This document shows positions 1 to 8,182 of a DNA stretch of 24,328 nt, piece after piece. Each line of letters begins with the position of its first letter. Positions within the stretch are counted from its first letter, which is position 1. The stretch is from assembly GCA_031288005.1 (NCBI GenBank), contig JAITSE010000015.1, positions 1-24,328 of the forward strand, read 5' to 3'. The position numbers and the translations under genes are program-made. Source of the DNA: Treponema sp. (GTDB lineage Bacteria; Spirochaetota; Spirochaetia; Treponematales; Breznakiellaceae). The notes beneath the pieces were generated by a model that ran no database searches, was not told the DNA's origin, and saw only the letters and a program-made list of their open reading frames with translations.

Positions 1-1529
1 TCGCCAGGCTGCGGCTGTTCCTCAAGCTGGCCGCCGAGGTTGACCCTTCCCGCCGCAAAAAGAACTTTGGGCTGGAACCACTGCCTGACATTGATTTTAA
101 TATCCGTTCCGGCAACACGTTGGCAGGCTTTGCCACGGAACAGCAGCTTGAGGAAGTGGTAAAAAACAGCGAAGGCGATTTGATGTATGAGGAAAAACTT
201 GCTAAATTAAAATCGGACTGTGATATGGCCGCCGCAAGTTTTGCTCATTTCAAAACAAGGCAATTGATTGCCAGCTCAGACAGTTTTGCTATCCGCGAAG
301 CGAAACAGGATTACGCAAATGCCATTGCGGCGCTGAATGAAAAACTTAACCACTATCTGGCCGATACTTACGGCCTTGGCGCAAAGACTCAATGGAAAAG
401 CGAAACGGAAAAAGACCAGGTCTACCGGGACTGGATAACAAGCCACCAGCCCTTCCACTGGTTTGCGGAATTCTACGAGATAATCAGCCGGGGCGGTTTT
501 GACGTGGTGATTGGGAATCCGCCGTATGTGGAAACAAGAAAGGTTGAATACAAGATAAAAAATTATGAGACAGAGCCGTGTGGAAACCTTTATGTATTTG
601 CAATAGAAAGGTCGCTGTCTATATTAAAAATGAATTCAAATATCGGCATGATTATACCTATTTCAAGCGTTGCAAATAGTAAATTTTATATTTTACAGAA
701 TATTTTTTCTGCTAAAACCTTATCGTGGTTTTCAAATTATTCTAATCGACCAGCAAAACTATTTGAAAATGTTGAACAACGGCTCACGATATTTGTTGGC
801 AAAAAATGTGAAAATATCCATTCAGAATACTATACTTGTTCATATAAGCATTGGTATGCAAAGGCAAGAGAATATTTGTTTCCAACAATTTCATATTGTA
901 TTAACAGATATGCTGAAAATAATTTGTGTTTTTCCAAGATTGGTAATGCCATCGAACAAAATATTAACACAAAGCTCGGGAATAATTCAAAAATTAAAAT
1001 TATTGATTTTTTGGGGAATGATTCAAGATCATCTATATATTATCACAATGCACCAACATATTTTATTCGAGCCATGTCTTTTATGCCGAATTCCGGTAAA
1101 AATATGGAACCGTCAAGTCATTATAAATGCGTAAATATTTCAAAAAACGTTCAAAGCGTTATTTCTTGCATATTAAATAGTTCTTTATTTTATTTCTTCT
1201 ATAAAAATTTTAGTAATTGCCGTGATTTTTCAGAACGTGAAATATATAATTTTCCGTTAGGTCAAATCTCAGAAGAAAATATTAATAATCTTAATAAAAT
1301 TGAAGCCAGGCTAATGAAAAATTATATGGAAAACAAAAAAATTAAAAATAGAACATATGAAAGTGGATTGGTTTATTATGATGAATATTATCCAAAATTA
1401 TCCAAACCCATCATTGATGAAATCGACAAGGTTCTTGCCAAGCATTATGGTTTTACCGATGAAGAGCTTGATTTTATCATCAACTATGACATAAAATACA
1501 GGATGGGCGGTGAATTGGAGGGAGAATGA
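1..1529 (+). CDS. Eco57I-like type II restriction-modification DNA adenine methylase, C-terminal part (5' end outside window)
   Basis: The reading frame is open from the first bases (first full codon at 3) to TGA at 1527-1529, so the true start and SAM-binding motif I lie upstream of the window; the TTG at 120 is internal. The visible part carries IDFNIRSGNTLAGF, a segment typical of Eco57I-like methylases, then the catalytic motif IV of N6-adenine methylases in FDVVIGNPPYVE (around base 500). A long, AT-rich, poorly conserved stretch follows that probably holds the target-recognition domain. The end, DEELDFIINYDIKYRMG, is also familiar from the family. Family members methylate adenine in a specific site, often with restriction activity in the same chain; no nuclease motif is visible here. 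The stop overlaps the next gene's start (ATGA at 1526-1529), so the two are translationally coupled. Family assignment is firm; the exact type (IIG or orphan methylase) is not. Confidence 0.85.
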   Translation, partial: ARLRLFLKLAAEVDPSRRKKNFGLEPLPDIDFNIRSGNTLAGFATEQQLEEVVKNSEGDLMYEEKLAKLKSDCDMAAASFAHFKTRQLIASSDSFAIREAKQDYANAIAALNEKLNHYLADTYGLGAKTQWKSETEKDQVYRDWITSHQPFHWFAEFYEIISRGGFDVVIGNPPYVETRKVEYKIKNYETEPCGNLYVFAIERSLSILKMNSNIGMIIPISSVANSKFYILQNIFSAKTLSWFSNYSNRPAKLFENVEQRLTIFVGKKCENIHSEYYTCSYKHWYAKAREYLFPTISYCINRYAENNLCFSKIGNAIEQNINTKLGNNSKIKIIDFLGNDSRSSIYYHNAPTYFIRAMSFMPNSGKNMEPSSHYKCVNISKNVQSVISCILNSSLFYFFYKNFSNCRDFSEREIYNFPLGQISEENINNLNKIEARLMKNYMENKKIKNRTYESGLVYYDEYYPKLSKPIIDEIDKVLAKHYGFTDEELDFIINYDIKYRMGGELEGE

Positions 1530-1774
1530 TTAACGAGGATATTATCAGAATCAAAGACAGTATTCTCAATACTGTCGGCGATGACTGCGAGAAAATCATC
1601 CTCTTTGGCTCGTATGCCTACGGAACGCCGCGGGAAGATAGTGATTATGACTTCTATGTGGTGTTAAAAGACGGCGCGGAGCATCCAATTCTGGTTATGC
1701 AGAAGATATACGAGTATATGTGCGACACCGCCACGTTTTATGATATGGATTTACCGCGGTCTAAAGCCGGTTAA
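1526..1774 (+). CDS. MNT-type nucleotidyltransferase domain protein, probably C-terminally truncated
   Basis: An 82-residue protein with the minimal nucleotidyltransferase signature: GSYAYG around residues 28-33 followed by the metal-binding pair D40 and D42 in EDSDYDF. Such proteins (Pfam NTP_transf_2 type) are commonly antitoxins that AMPylate HEPN-domain toxins, often near restriction-modification genes. The ribosome site GGAGG at about 1517-1521 sits just before ATG 1526, and the start overlaps the methylase stop. Family members are usually about 100 residues and continue beyond the point where this one ends. Here similarity to the family fades at DMDLPRSKAG, and the gene stops in a TTAA shared with the convergent MATE gene. 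No HEPN partner is present. I infer that a deletion or recombination removed the gene's 3' end and any toxin gene. Confidence 0.7.
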   Translation: MINEDIIRIKDSILNTVGDDCEKIILFGSYAYGTPREDSDYDFYVVLKDGAEHPILVMQKIYEYMCDTATFYDMDLPRSKAG

Positions 1775-3561
1775 GATATTTCTAACCGTTCCAATAAAAT
1801 TGTTGTGTTATTTACCCCAAATGTATTGCGGTAATCAATATTGCGGGCCAAGGCTAAAATCATTTTAATTCCCATAATTTCATCTTTTTCAGCATCACCG
1901 GCATTCTTAACATAATCCAACGGGCTGAAATTTTTTCCGCCGTTGCGTATCCTCAGTATGACCGTGTTTTCCTCTATAAGCACCCGGGCATTCATTGTTG
2001 CTTTGCTGTCGTCTGTCAAACTATGAATGCGTATAACCACCAGCATCTCTTCAATGGCCAGGGATATAGCCATAGTTAATTTTGGCCCCAAGTTATTTTG
2101 TTCACAGAATTCGGTAATTCCCGCGGAACTTAGCGTGATATCCTCTATAGTATTTCTAACCGAAAAAGATTTGTATACTCCCCTTATTTCCGCTTCCCTG
2201 TCTATTAGAAGCAGTGGGAAAAGATATTTACCGGTCCGGCGGTAAAAATAACTTATCCAGGCGGCGCTTACCAAGCACAGAATTTCGGCGATCCAAAAAC
2301 TGTGCCAGATTCCGGTTACGCCGATCCGCATTGACAGGAGGGGCGCGCTAATGACAATCCAGACAAACAAGCGCAGGACCGTAAGTAAATTTGCCGGAAG
2401 CGTCCGGTTTATGGACTGGTAGACGCATATAAGAATATTGTTTATCAGAGCCGGGAATAGGCACAGCGAAAAAATTCGTATAGCCGGCACGGCTATGGCC
2501 AGGCTTTCCTCCGAAACAATGCCAAAAAGCCGTGCCAGGGCTGGCGTAAAGATTTCACACCCAGCCATGAAAACCAGGATAAACATGACGCCCCATTTAA
2601 AAACCTGAATCAGGAGTTGGCGGATACTTTTGCTGTCTTTTTCTACATTAAAGACTCCGATGAACTGGATAACTGGCCCTGAAACAGCGTAAATGAAGAT
2701 TAGTGCGAAAGAATTGATAGAATCAATGAGCTTAAAAGATGACAGCGCCAGGATTCCGAAAGAATTGACAATCAGTTTGTTCAGGACCACTGAGTATCCC
2801 AGAATGCACATGGACTCCATGGCGCTGGGGCTCCCTGCCAGTATTACTTTTCCGGCGATTCTGAGGCATTCAGTCCGATACATTTTTTTAAAGATTGCGG
2901 GAGTAAAGTGGAAATTTTTACTGCCGGTGAAGAGCGATATGGCTCCGCCAAGTCCCGCTGCGGCGGCTCCCACAGCGGAAGCCAGAGCCACCGTTTCCAC
3001 TCCCCGGCGCAAAACAACCAGAAACGTCACATCCAGGATAATGGTAACCGCCCCTTGGACAAAAAATATGGCGGCGGAGAGTCCGGAACGCCCGTCAAGA
3101 CGGAGCAGGTTATAAGCCGGATAAATCGATATTGAGAATACGCCGCTTTTGATAAGGATTGAAACATAGCGCCGGGTATCATCAAAGATTTCCGGCCCGG
3201 CTCCCAGAAAACGAACCAGAGGATCTATGAAAACAAGCAGAACAGCGGCCAAAGCCGCCGCAATAAGGATATTAAGCAGATATATAACGGTAAAAATCCG
3301 GTGGCTCGCTTCAAATCGCGCTGCCCCGATAGCCCGGGCGCAGGCTACCGTGCCGCCAACTCCTAAAAGAGATCCGGCGGCGGAAAACAAAAAATTTATT
3401 GGCAGCGCCACTGCCATCACCGACAGAGCAGTCGCCCCCAGCGTCTGCCCGGCGATAATTGCGCTCGCGATATGTCCGCATTGAACGCCCGCCAAAGCCA
3501 CAATGGATGCCAGCATACAGCGGATATACAGTTTTCTGATAAATACATCATCATCATTCAT
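1771..3561 (-). CDS. MATE-family transporter fused to a C-terminal RsbW-like (Bergerat-fold) ATPase domain
   Basis: A 596-residue protein. Residues about 10-445 are a multi-helix membrane domain of the MATE (multi-antimicrobial extrusion) type, which exports drugs or metabolites using an ion gradient. After a basic stretch (YFYRR) come about 138 soluble residues (459-596) resembling HATPase_c_2 anti-sigma kinases such as RsbW and SpoIIAB. The ATP-site residues are altered: the N-box has EEMLVV (about 504-509) where the Mg-binding Asn is expected, and the G1 box reads NGGKNF (N540) instead of DxGxxF. The domain may therefore bind its partner without phosphorylating it. The gene lies 61 bases downstream of a STAS antagonist gene and is probably co-transcribed with it. 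The Shine-Dalgarno sequence is weak. Transporter and domain calls are firm; the regulatory role is inference. Confidence 0.85.
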   Translation of the reverse strand: MNDDDVFIRKLYIRCMLASIVALAGVQCGHIASAIIAGQTLGATALSVMAVALPINFLFSAAGSLLGVGGTVACARAIGAARFEASHRIFTVIYLLNILIAAALAAVLLVFIDPLVRFLGAGPEIFDDTRRYVSILIKSGVFSISIYPAYNLLRLDGRSGLSAAIFFVQGAVTIILDVTFLVVLRRGVETVALASAVGAAAAGLGGAISLFTGSKNFHFTPAIFKKMYRTECLRIAGKVILAGSPSAMESMCILGYSVVLNKLIVNSFGILALSSFKLIDSINSFALIFIYAVSGPVIQFIGVFNVEKDSKSIRQLLIQVFKWGVMFILVFMAGCEIFTPALARLFGIVSEESLAIAVPAIRIFSLCLFPALINNILICVYQSINRTLPANLLTVLRLFVWIVISAPLLSMRIGVTGIWHSFWIAEILCLVSAAWISYFYRRTGKYLFPLLLIDREAEIRGVYKSFSVRNTIEDITLSSAGITEFCEQNNLGPKLTMAISLAIEEMLVVIRIHSLTDDSKATMNARVLIEENTVILRIRNGGKNFSPLDYVKNAGDAEKDEIMGIKMILALARNIDYRNTFGVNNTTILLERLEIS

Positions 3562-3622
3562 ATATGGCTCAACATCATAAATTGGACTTGTTCATCGAAC
3601 TTTACTCCGCGCCCGTTTAAGT

Positions 3623-3940
3623 TTACAATTCCGCGTCTGTCTCCTCTATGGTAAGAACATAAGAGAAGCCGGTCATTTCAAATATATCTTTTATCTCCGT
3701 TGAAACATTAGCAATCGTCATCTTTCCGCCAGCGGCTTTAGCGGCTTTTTCGCCGAGTAAAAGAGCCCTTAAGCCGGCGGAAGACACATAGACAAGCCGC
3801 TTAAAGTCGAGCCGGATATGTTTTACTTTGTCAAACCCGGGAACCAGTTCTTCCTGTAGCTCAAGCGCCGCGGACGTATCAAGCCGTCCTTCCAACGATA
3901 AGACAAGCGTTTCTCCGGATTGATTCCGCGTTATAGACAT
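3623..3940 (-). CDS. STAS-domain anti-sigma factor antagonist (SpoIIAA/RsbV-like)
   Basis: A 105-residue single STAS domain. It has the expected beta-rich start (LVLSLEGRLDT) and the signature YVSSAGLRALL, in which S54 aligns with the serine that SpoIIAB/RsbW-type kinases phosphorylate. Members of this family switch partners: unphosphorylated antagonist binds the anti-sigma kinase. The start ATG at 3938-3940 has AAGGA six bases upstream and a good promoter (3966-3995). The only candidate kinase nearby is the ATPase domain fused to the MATE transporter encoded directly downstream, so this protein may report to, or be held by, that transporter. No sigma factor gene is adjacent. Confidence 0.9.
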   Translation of the reverse strand: MSITRNQSGETLVLSLEGRLDTSAALELQEELVPGFDKVKHIRLDFKRLVYVSSAGLRALLLGEKAAKAAGGKMTIANVSTEIKDIFEMTGFSYVLTIEETDAEL

Positions 3941-3965
3941 ATTTGTTCCTTATGGACAGCCACTA

Positions 3966-3995
3966 ATTATAATATCAATGCCGGGGGAAAGACAA
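3966..3995 (-). promoter_or_regulatory. Sigma-70-type promoter for the STAS-MATE pair
   Basis: On the minus strand a perfect TATAAT (-10, 3966-3971) lies 18 bases after TTGTCT (-35, 3990-3995). It is about 25 bases before the STAS start codon and correctly oriented. Predicted from sequence only. Confidence 0.6.
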
Positions 3996-4035
3996 CACCC
4001 TGCCGGTCCGGCTCCGTCCGGCCGCCGCCAGGCAG

Positions 4036-4083
4036 AAAAAAACCGCCGTCCGCAGAAAGTAAATTTCCTGCGGACGGCGGTTT
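4036..4083 (-). terminator. Rho-independent terminator, GC-rich (second of two after the InlB-repeat lipoprotein gene)
   Basis: A perfect 16-bp stem (4040-4055 pairing with 4068-4083) with a 12-base loop. It is followed on the minus strand by a run of T (A-run at 4036-4042 on the plus strand). Its position, downstream of the lipoprotein stop and upstream of the STAS promoter, would insulate the two minus-strand units. Confidence 0.85.
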
Positions 4084-4094
4084 AGGAATTGTAG

Positions 4095-4124
4095 AAATAA
4101 CATGACCAAATAGTCATGTTATTT
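4095..4124 (-). terminator. AT-rich hairpin, possible bidirectional terminator right after the lipoprotein gene
   Basis: A perfect 12-bp stem (4095-4106 with 4113-4124, loop CAAATA) about 12 bases past the lipoprotein stop. A long T-run follows it on the plus strand (4121-4129), and only a short one on the minus strand. It may act in both directions; the stronger minus-strand terminator is the next hairpin. Confidence 0.6.
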
Positions 4125-4135
4125 TTTTCTTATTT

Positions 4136-7100
4136 TCAATAATGCAGTCTGGGGGATACGCCGTCATTTCCGGTCCCGTTTTGGTGCATCCAATCTACAG
4201 GCAGCTGTCCGTAGCTGCCCCCAACCCACTCACCCCAATGGTTGGTGTCAGCATTCCCGGCATTAAGATAATGATTCCATCCGCCCTTGAGGGTATCCGA
4301 ATTTCCGTTGACTGTAGAAAGCTCGGCGAAGGCGCTATCAGCGAACTTCAGGTTGAGCGATGACGCTCCCCAGCCATAGGCATGGATTATCCACCAAATC
4401 CGAGCGTAATTCCAGTCTTCACCCGCCCAATAAAAGGAGAAGCCTTCAACATCCCACCTTTTTACAAACAGTATAGCTGCCTTCCTATAGTCTTCCCATG
4501 GGTAATAGCCGCCGGTATTCTTGTCCCAATTCATATCATCATCATAGTCCCTGCCCCACTGATCTTCAAAACCAACTTTCGGAGTTGCCGGCATTTCCGC
4601 CATATACGTGGGGCCTGCGTGAAAGCGGGAGTCCCACAGCGTAAATGCCTTGGCGTATGGGGAATATAGTTTATTTTCCCCCTCAAAGCTGACGACTGCG
4701 TTTACTTCGTGGTCATTCGGTCTTTGGCGATGCCTTGTCTCAGCTACTTCGGTTCCGTCAAGAAGGTAGTTGGGCCAATGGTGGGGTCCCAGAACGACCG
4801 GGGACACCACCACAGGATTACCATTTCTGCTTGGCTCAATTGAGTCTTTAACCCGGGATCTATTAGCGAGGTCTAGGTCTATCGTCGCGTTTACGAATGT
4901 AATATTCGCATAGGAAACTTCCGGTCGATGAGATACCCCAAGGATTTGAGGAATCATATAACTGGGCTTCATCTTCCAGCCCGTAGGCTGACCCATAGCC
5001 CCGCCACGCCAGCTCGTAAAACTGAAGGCGCCGCTGTTATACCTGTTTGGCCACGTAAGACCGTTGTTGTCGAATGCCATGACGCGGATTCGCCTTACCG
5101 TGGTGCTCCCTGTTACGTATACCGTCTTGCCGTAGTGCCAGGGGCCGCCATAGATAAGAAATTCTGCCGTCTGGGGATCGTATACCCATAACCAGTTTTT
5201 TTCGCCCATGCCGAGGTATTCTGGACTAGGCACCTGGTATCCAGTCAAGATGTTATTGTCTATGTACATATCCAGATCTATGGTCCATCCTTCAGGCAGC
5301 CAGTAGGCGAAGAGATTCGCCACATCTCCGGCCTTATACGGCAGGTTTTGTCTGGGGACTTTAGCTTTATAAAGCTTACCCTCTCCGTTAGGCTCGGTAC
5401 TCCACCCGCCAAAGATATATCCCGCTCTGGTAAAGCCGCAGGCGGCCAGGGAACCCTGCTCCCCTATATAGTGAAAGGTTGGAGGGGTAGACCCATTCAC
5501 GCCGGCGGCGCCCTCACGGTACTGTATCGTGTAGCCGAGCTCTGTCCATGATGCCCAGTAGGTTTTGTCTCCTGTGGTGCCCACGGCTATCGGACTAACC
5601 GGGTCTCCGGTACAGTCTGGATTTTCATACCAGCCGTTAAACCTATGGCGCTCCCAGTTTGCAGTTTCCAGGATAAGGGGAAGCGTTATGGGTTTGTATT
5701 CGAATACGTATATGCCCGGGCTCGATTCGGCACACCACCTCGATCCATCCCAGCTTCCACCGTTCAGGTTGAGAGTAACAGTGTAACTAACGAGTTTCCA
5801 TCGGGCATAGAGAGTGGCCGGCTGGGTTTTATCCCAGTTCCGGGTACCCGCCCCATCACTGCCGTAATACTGTACGCCGTTTTCAGAGGCGTCATAGAAT
5901 CCTTCAAAAGCATAGAACTCTCTCACCGGTATAGTGAGGTCCTGAGGCATAGCGGAGCCGTAAATAAGATCAATTTTGACGGTGCGGTCTGTCTCGTCAT
6001 TGTAGTTAAGGGTTCCCGGGTAGCTCTTTCCCGTCCACTTTGCGTAGAGGCCGGTGATTCCTATGCGGTCAGCGGATATGTGGGTAATCGGATTTCCAGT
6101 AAATTCCGCGTTGTCATACCAGGCGGCAAAGTCATAGCCCGTGCGGGTTGGGGACATCAGGCTAAACGGGAGACTGTTGATTGTGTAGGAATTCGGGTTA
6201 GGGTTACTCGATACCTCCGTTGTGTTGTTGTAGGTGATAGTGTAGGATGTAGTCTCCCAGTGGGCGTACATTGTTATTTTGTTAGTTTCGTTGTTGATTA
6301 GGCCCTCTATGATGTTGCCGTCTTCGTCGAGCAGCGTGAAGGGCCATTCGTGTTTCGTTCCGCCCTCCGCCTCGCTGAACCAGCCCTCAAAGGTATAAGC
6401 CGTCCGGACCGGGTCTTTGGGGTTGCCAACCTTCGTCCCGCCGTTAAACGTTATGGGATCTACCGCCGTTCCCATCTGGCTTTCAAAGATAATCGTGTAA
6501 GCTTTGTCCTCGTTATTATACCACCGGGCGAAGAGCTTTACTGTTCCGCCGTTTTCACTCGTCAGGTCTGTTACATTCTCTCTGGCGGCGTAGTTCACGC
6601 CCATTCCGTCCGCCTGAGTGTTCCATCCGTCAAAACTATGACTCGCTTTGATAAAAATGTTTTCCGCCAGAGGGCTTTCTACGCCGTAAGTGTGAGTGGT
6701 AGGCGTAATGTTCCCGCTGTTCTCGGCCGCGCCGCCGTTGGCGTCATATTCCACGGTGTAGACGGAGGGATCCCAGTGGGCGTACACCGTTACGTCCTTG
6801 GTCAGCGTGTGAGGCCAGGTATATTTTTTCCCGCCCGCTGCCTCGCTGAACCAGCCCAAGAAGGTATAACCGGTCTTGGTTGGATCTTCGGGCGCGTAAA
6901 TCAGCGTGCCGTCTATATTGCTTATGGATTTAACCTCAGACCCGCCCTTGGTGTCAAAAGCAATCGTATACGTGTTGGCCTCGGACGACTGCCAGTGGGC
7001 GTACAGAGTCTGGTCCTCGGCCAGCGTGTGAGGCCATTCCATAATAGTCCCGCCGGTTTTATTGGTAAACCAGCCTAAAAATATGAAGCCGGCGCGCACG

Positions 7101-7780
7101 GGGTCTGTTGGTTTTATGATGATGGTCTCTTCGTTAGCCGTTATCGAAGGGATTGCGTTGCCGTCCTGGCTGTTAAAGGTAATTGTATACTGTTCGATGG
7201 GGTCTTCATTTGGATCCTGCCATTGAGCGTGGATTATCACGTCTTCGGTCGGCGTATAGGGCCAGGAATAAAGGTTTCCGCCGTATTCCTCAGTGAACCA
7301 CCCGGTAAAAACATAGCCGTCTTGCTGGGGGTCCGCCGGTTTGAGGATCGAAGTCCCCGCCACCGCTGTTATATCATCTATTTCGGTGCCCCCATGGCTG
7401 TCAAAGGCAAGGGTGTAATTTTCACCTTCTTCTTCTTCACTCCGCCATTGGGCGTATACCTCTATGTCTTCGGTTAACAGAAGGGGCCAGGAATAAAGGA
7501 CCCCGCCATTTACATCGCTGTACCAGCCTACAAACTCATAATTGTCTCTATCGGGGTCTTCAGGTCTTGAGATCTCAGACCCTTCGTCCGCTGTTATGGG
7601 TGGAACTTCCGAACCGTCGTTGCTGTCAAAGGTTATAGTATACTGTATCTTCCGGATCGGTTCGATGCCGGAGTTCTCGCCCGTGGGAGTAGGACACGCG
7701 GCCAGCGTCAGCAGGAAAACCAGCTCTAAAAGGACCGATGGTTTCATAAACACATCTAATAAAGTTCGCTTTGTTTTCAT
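4136..7780 (-). CDS. Large surface lipoprotein with about ten InlB B-repeat (Listeria-Bacteroides repeat) domains
   Basis: I place the start at ATG 7778-7780 because AAGGAG lies 10 bases upstream; an upstream TTG at 7804 has no ribosome site. The 1214-residue product begins with a lipoprotein signal peptide ending in lipobox LAAC (Cys29). About ten repeats of 65-85 residues follow (roughly residues 46-827), each with a YTITF-type strand, a GY(T/V)FxGWF motif and an ending YAxW. Repeats 1-4 and 6 are closely alike (WPHTLTKD-type segments), while 5 and 7-10 are divergent. This is the Flg_new/TIGR02543 repeat, an extracellular ubiquitin-like fold found in adhesins and other surface proteins. The last 390 or so residues (VYDPQTAEFLIYGGPW onward) are rich in Trp, Gly and Asn and match no family I recognise. 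There are no leucine-rich repeats, so it is not an internalin. Probably anchored in the outer membrane; ligand unknown. Confidence 0.85.
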   Translation of the reverse strand: MKTKRTLLDVFMKPSVLLELVFLLTLAACPTPTGENSGIEPIRKIQYTITFDSNDGSEVPPITADEGSEISRPEDPDRDNYEFVGWYSDVNGGVLYSWPLLLTEDIEVYAQWRSEEEEGENYTLAFDSHGGTEIDDITAVAGTSILKPADPQQDGYVFTGWFTEEYGGNLYSWPYTPTEDVIIHAQWQDPNEDPIEQYTITFNSQDGNAIPSITANEETIIIKPTDPVRAGFIFLGWFTNKTGGTIMEWPHTLAEDQTLYAHWQSSEANTYTIAFDTKGGSEVKSISNIDGTLIYAPEDPTKTGYTFLGWFSEAAGGKKYTWPHTLTKDVTVYAHWDPSVYTVEYDANGGAAENSGNITPTTHTYGVESPLAENIFIKASHSFDGWNTQADGMGVNYAARENVTDLTSENGGTVKLFARWYNNEDKAYTIIFESQMGTAVDPITFNGGTKVGNPKDPVRTAYTFEGWFSEAEGGTKHEWPFTLLDEDGNIIEGLINNETNKITMYAHWETTSYTITYNNTTEVSSNPNPNSYTINSLPFSLMSPTRTGYDFAAWYDNAEFTGNPITHISADRIGITGLYAKWTGKSYPGTLNYNDETDRTVKIDLIYGSAMPQDLTIPVREFYAFEGFYDASENGVQYYGSDGAGTRNWDKTQPATLYARWKLVSYTVTLNLNGGSWDGSRWCAESSPGIYVFEYKPITLPLILETANWERHRFNGWYENPDCTGDPVSPIAVGTTGDKTYWASWTELGYTIQYREGAAGVNGSTPPTFHYIGEQGSLAACGFTRAGYIFGGWSTEPNGEGKLYKAKVPRQNLPYKAGDVANLFAYWLPEGWTIDLDMYIDNNILTGYQVPSPEYLGMGEKNWLWVYDPQTAEFLIYGGPWHYGKTVYVTGSTTVRRIRVMAFDNNGLTWPNRYNSGAFSFTSWRGGAMGQPTGWKMKPSYMIPQILGVSHRPEVSYANITFVNATIDLDLANRSRVKDSIEPSRNGNPVVVSPVVLGPHHWPNYLLDGTEVAETRHRQRPNDHEVNAVVSFEGENKLYSPYAKAFTLWDSRFHAGPTYMAEMPATPKVGFEDQWGRDYDDDMNWDKNTGGYYPWEDYRKAAILFVKRWDVEGFSFYWAGEDWNYARIWWIIHAYGWGASSLNLKFADSAFAELSTVNGNSDTLKGGWNHYLNAGNADTNHWGEWVGGSYGQLPVDWMHQNGTGNDGVSPRLHY
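5300..7645 (-). repeat. Tandem protein-coding InlB B-repeats within the lipoprotein gene
   Basis: About ten successive units of roughly 200-245 bases. The best conserved are the four nearest the start codon and the sixth. Boundaries are approximate and read from the translated repeats. Confidence 0.8.
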
Positions 7781-7866
7781 AATACTTAAACTCCTTACAT
7801 TCAACTAAGACATTTGATTCGCTTTCAGACATATCGTTGTTATAGATCAAAAAATAATTACCTTTA

Positions 7867-7895
7867 ATAATATACCCTATTTCCTTATAACACAA
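7867..7895 (-). promoter_or_regulatory. Candidate sigma-70 promoter for the InlB-repeat lipoprotein gene
   Basis: On the minus strand TTGTGT (7890-7895) and TATTAT (7867-7872) are separated by 17 bases. An AT-rich, UP-element-like stretch lies just upstream (about 7900-7935). The leader would be about 80 bases. Confidence 0.45.
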
Positions 7896-8133
7896 TACCA
7901 AATTTGCAAAATATTTAAAATATTGAAGGTTTTTTGAAAATGAGACCGAATAGACCCCAAGAATCTCAGCCGGTGAACTTCTGGATTGTCAGGCAAAGAG
8001 GGAACAGGCTGGGCGGCTTACTCTGTTTTTTCTTAATCCGCGTTGGACCCGGCTCTTAAAATCCGGGCAATCTGCGGACAAATAAAATCAACGCAGAATT
8101 TTTCATACTTTTGCTCTGCGGGCCGTTTTTTCG
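7896..8133. other. Divergent intergenic region between the lipoprotein gene and the flagellar operon
   Basis: The gene-free stretch is 7781-8182. Outside the two predicted promoters I see an AT-rich inverted repeat near 7909-7925 and no convincing gene, RNA gene or long repeat. Confidence 0.5.
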
Positions 8134-8161
8134 TAAATTGCGGTCCTTTTTTTACCGATAA
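8134..8161 (+). promoter_or_regulatory. Sigma-28 (FliA)-like promoter of the flgN-flgK-flgL-fliW-csrA operon
   Basis: TAAATTGC (8134-8141) and ACCGATAA (8154-8161) are separated by 12 bases. The enterobacterial FliA consensus is TAAAGTTT-N11-GCCGATAA, so the -10 matches at 7 of 8 positions and TAAA is intact. It lies about 20 bases before flgN. Late flagellar genes are the expected targets of this sigma factor. Confidence 0.65.
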
Positions 8162-8182
8162 TCAATTAGAGGTATAAAAGGC

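Noticed and set aside
670..1134. A second gene within the AT-rich part of the methylase
   Set aside because: It is a shadow in another frame; the methylase frame continues uninterrupted with recognisable ends.
5645..7078. Two plus-strand open frames of over 200 residues
   Set aside because: They mirror the repeats of the lipoprotein gene on the other strand and share its periodicity; no ribosome sites or known domains.
7781..7804. Upstream TTG start (7804) for the InlB-repeat lipoprotein
   Set aside because: ATG 7780 has AAGGAG at a good distance, whereas the TTG has none, and the eight extra residues add nothing to the signal peptide.
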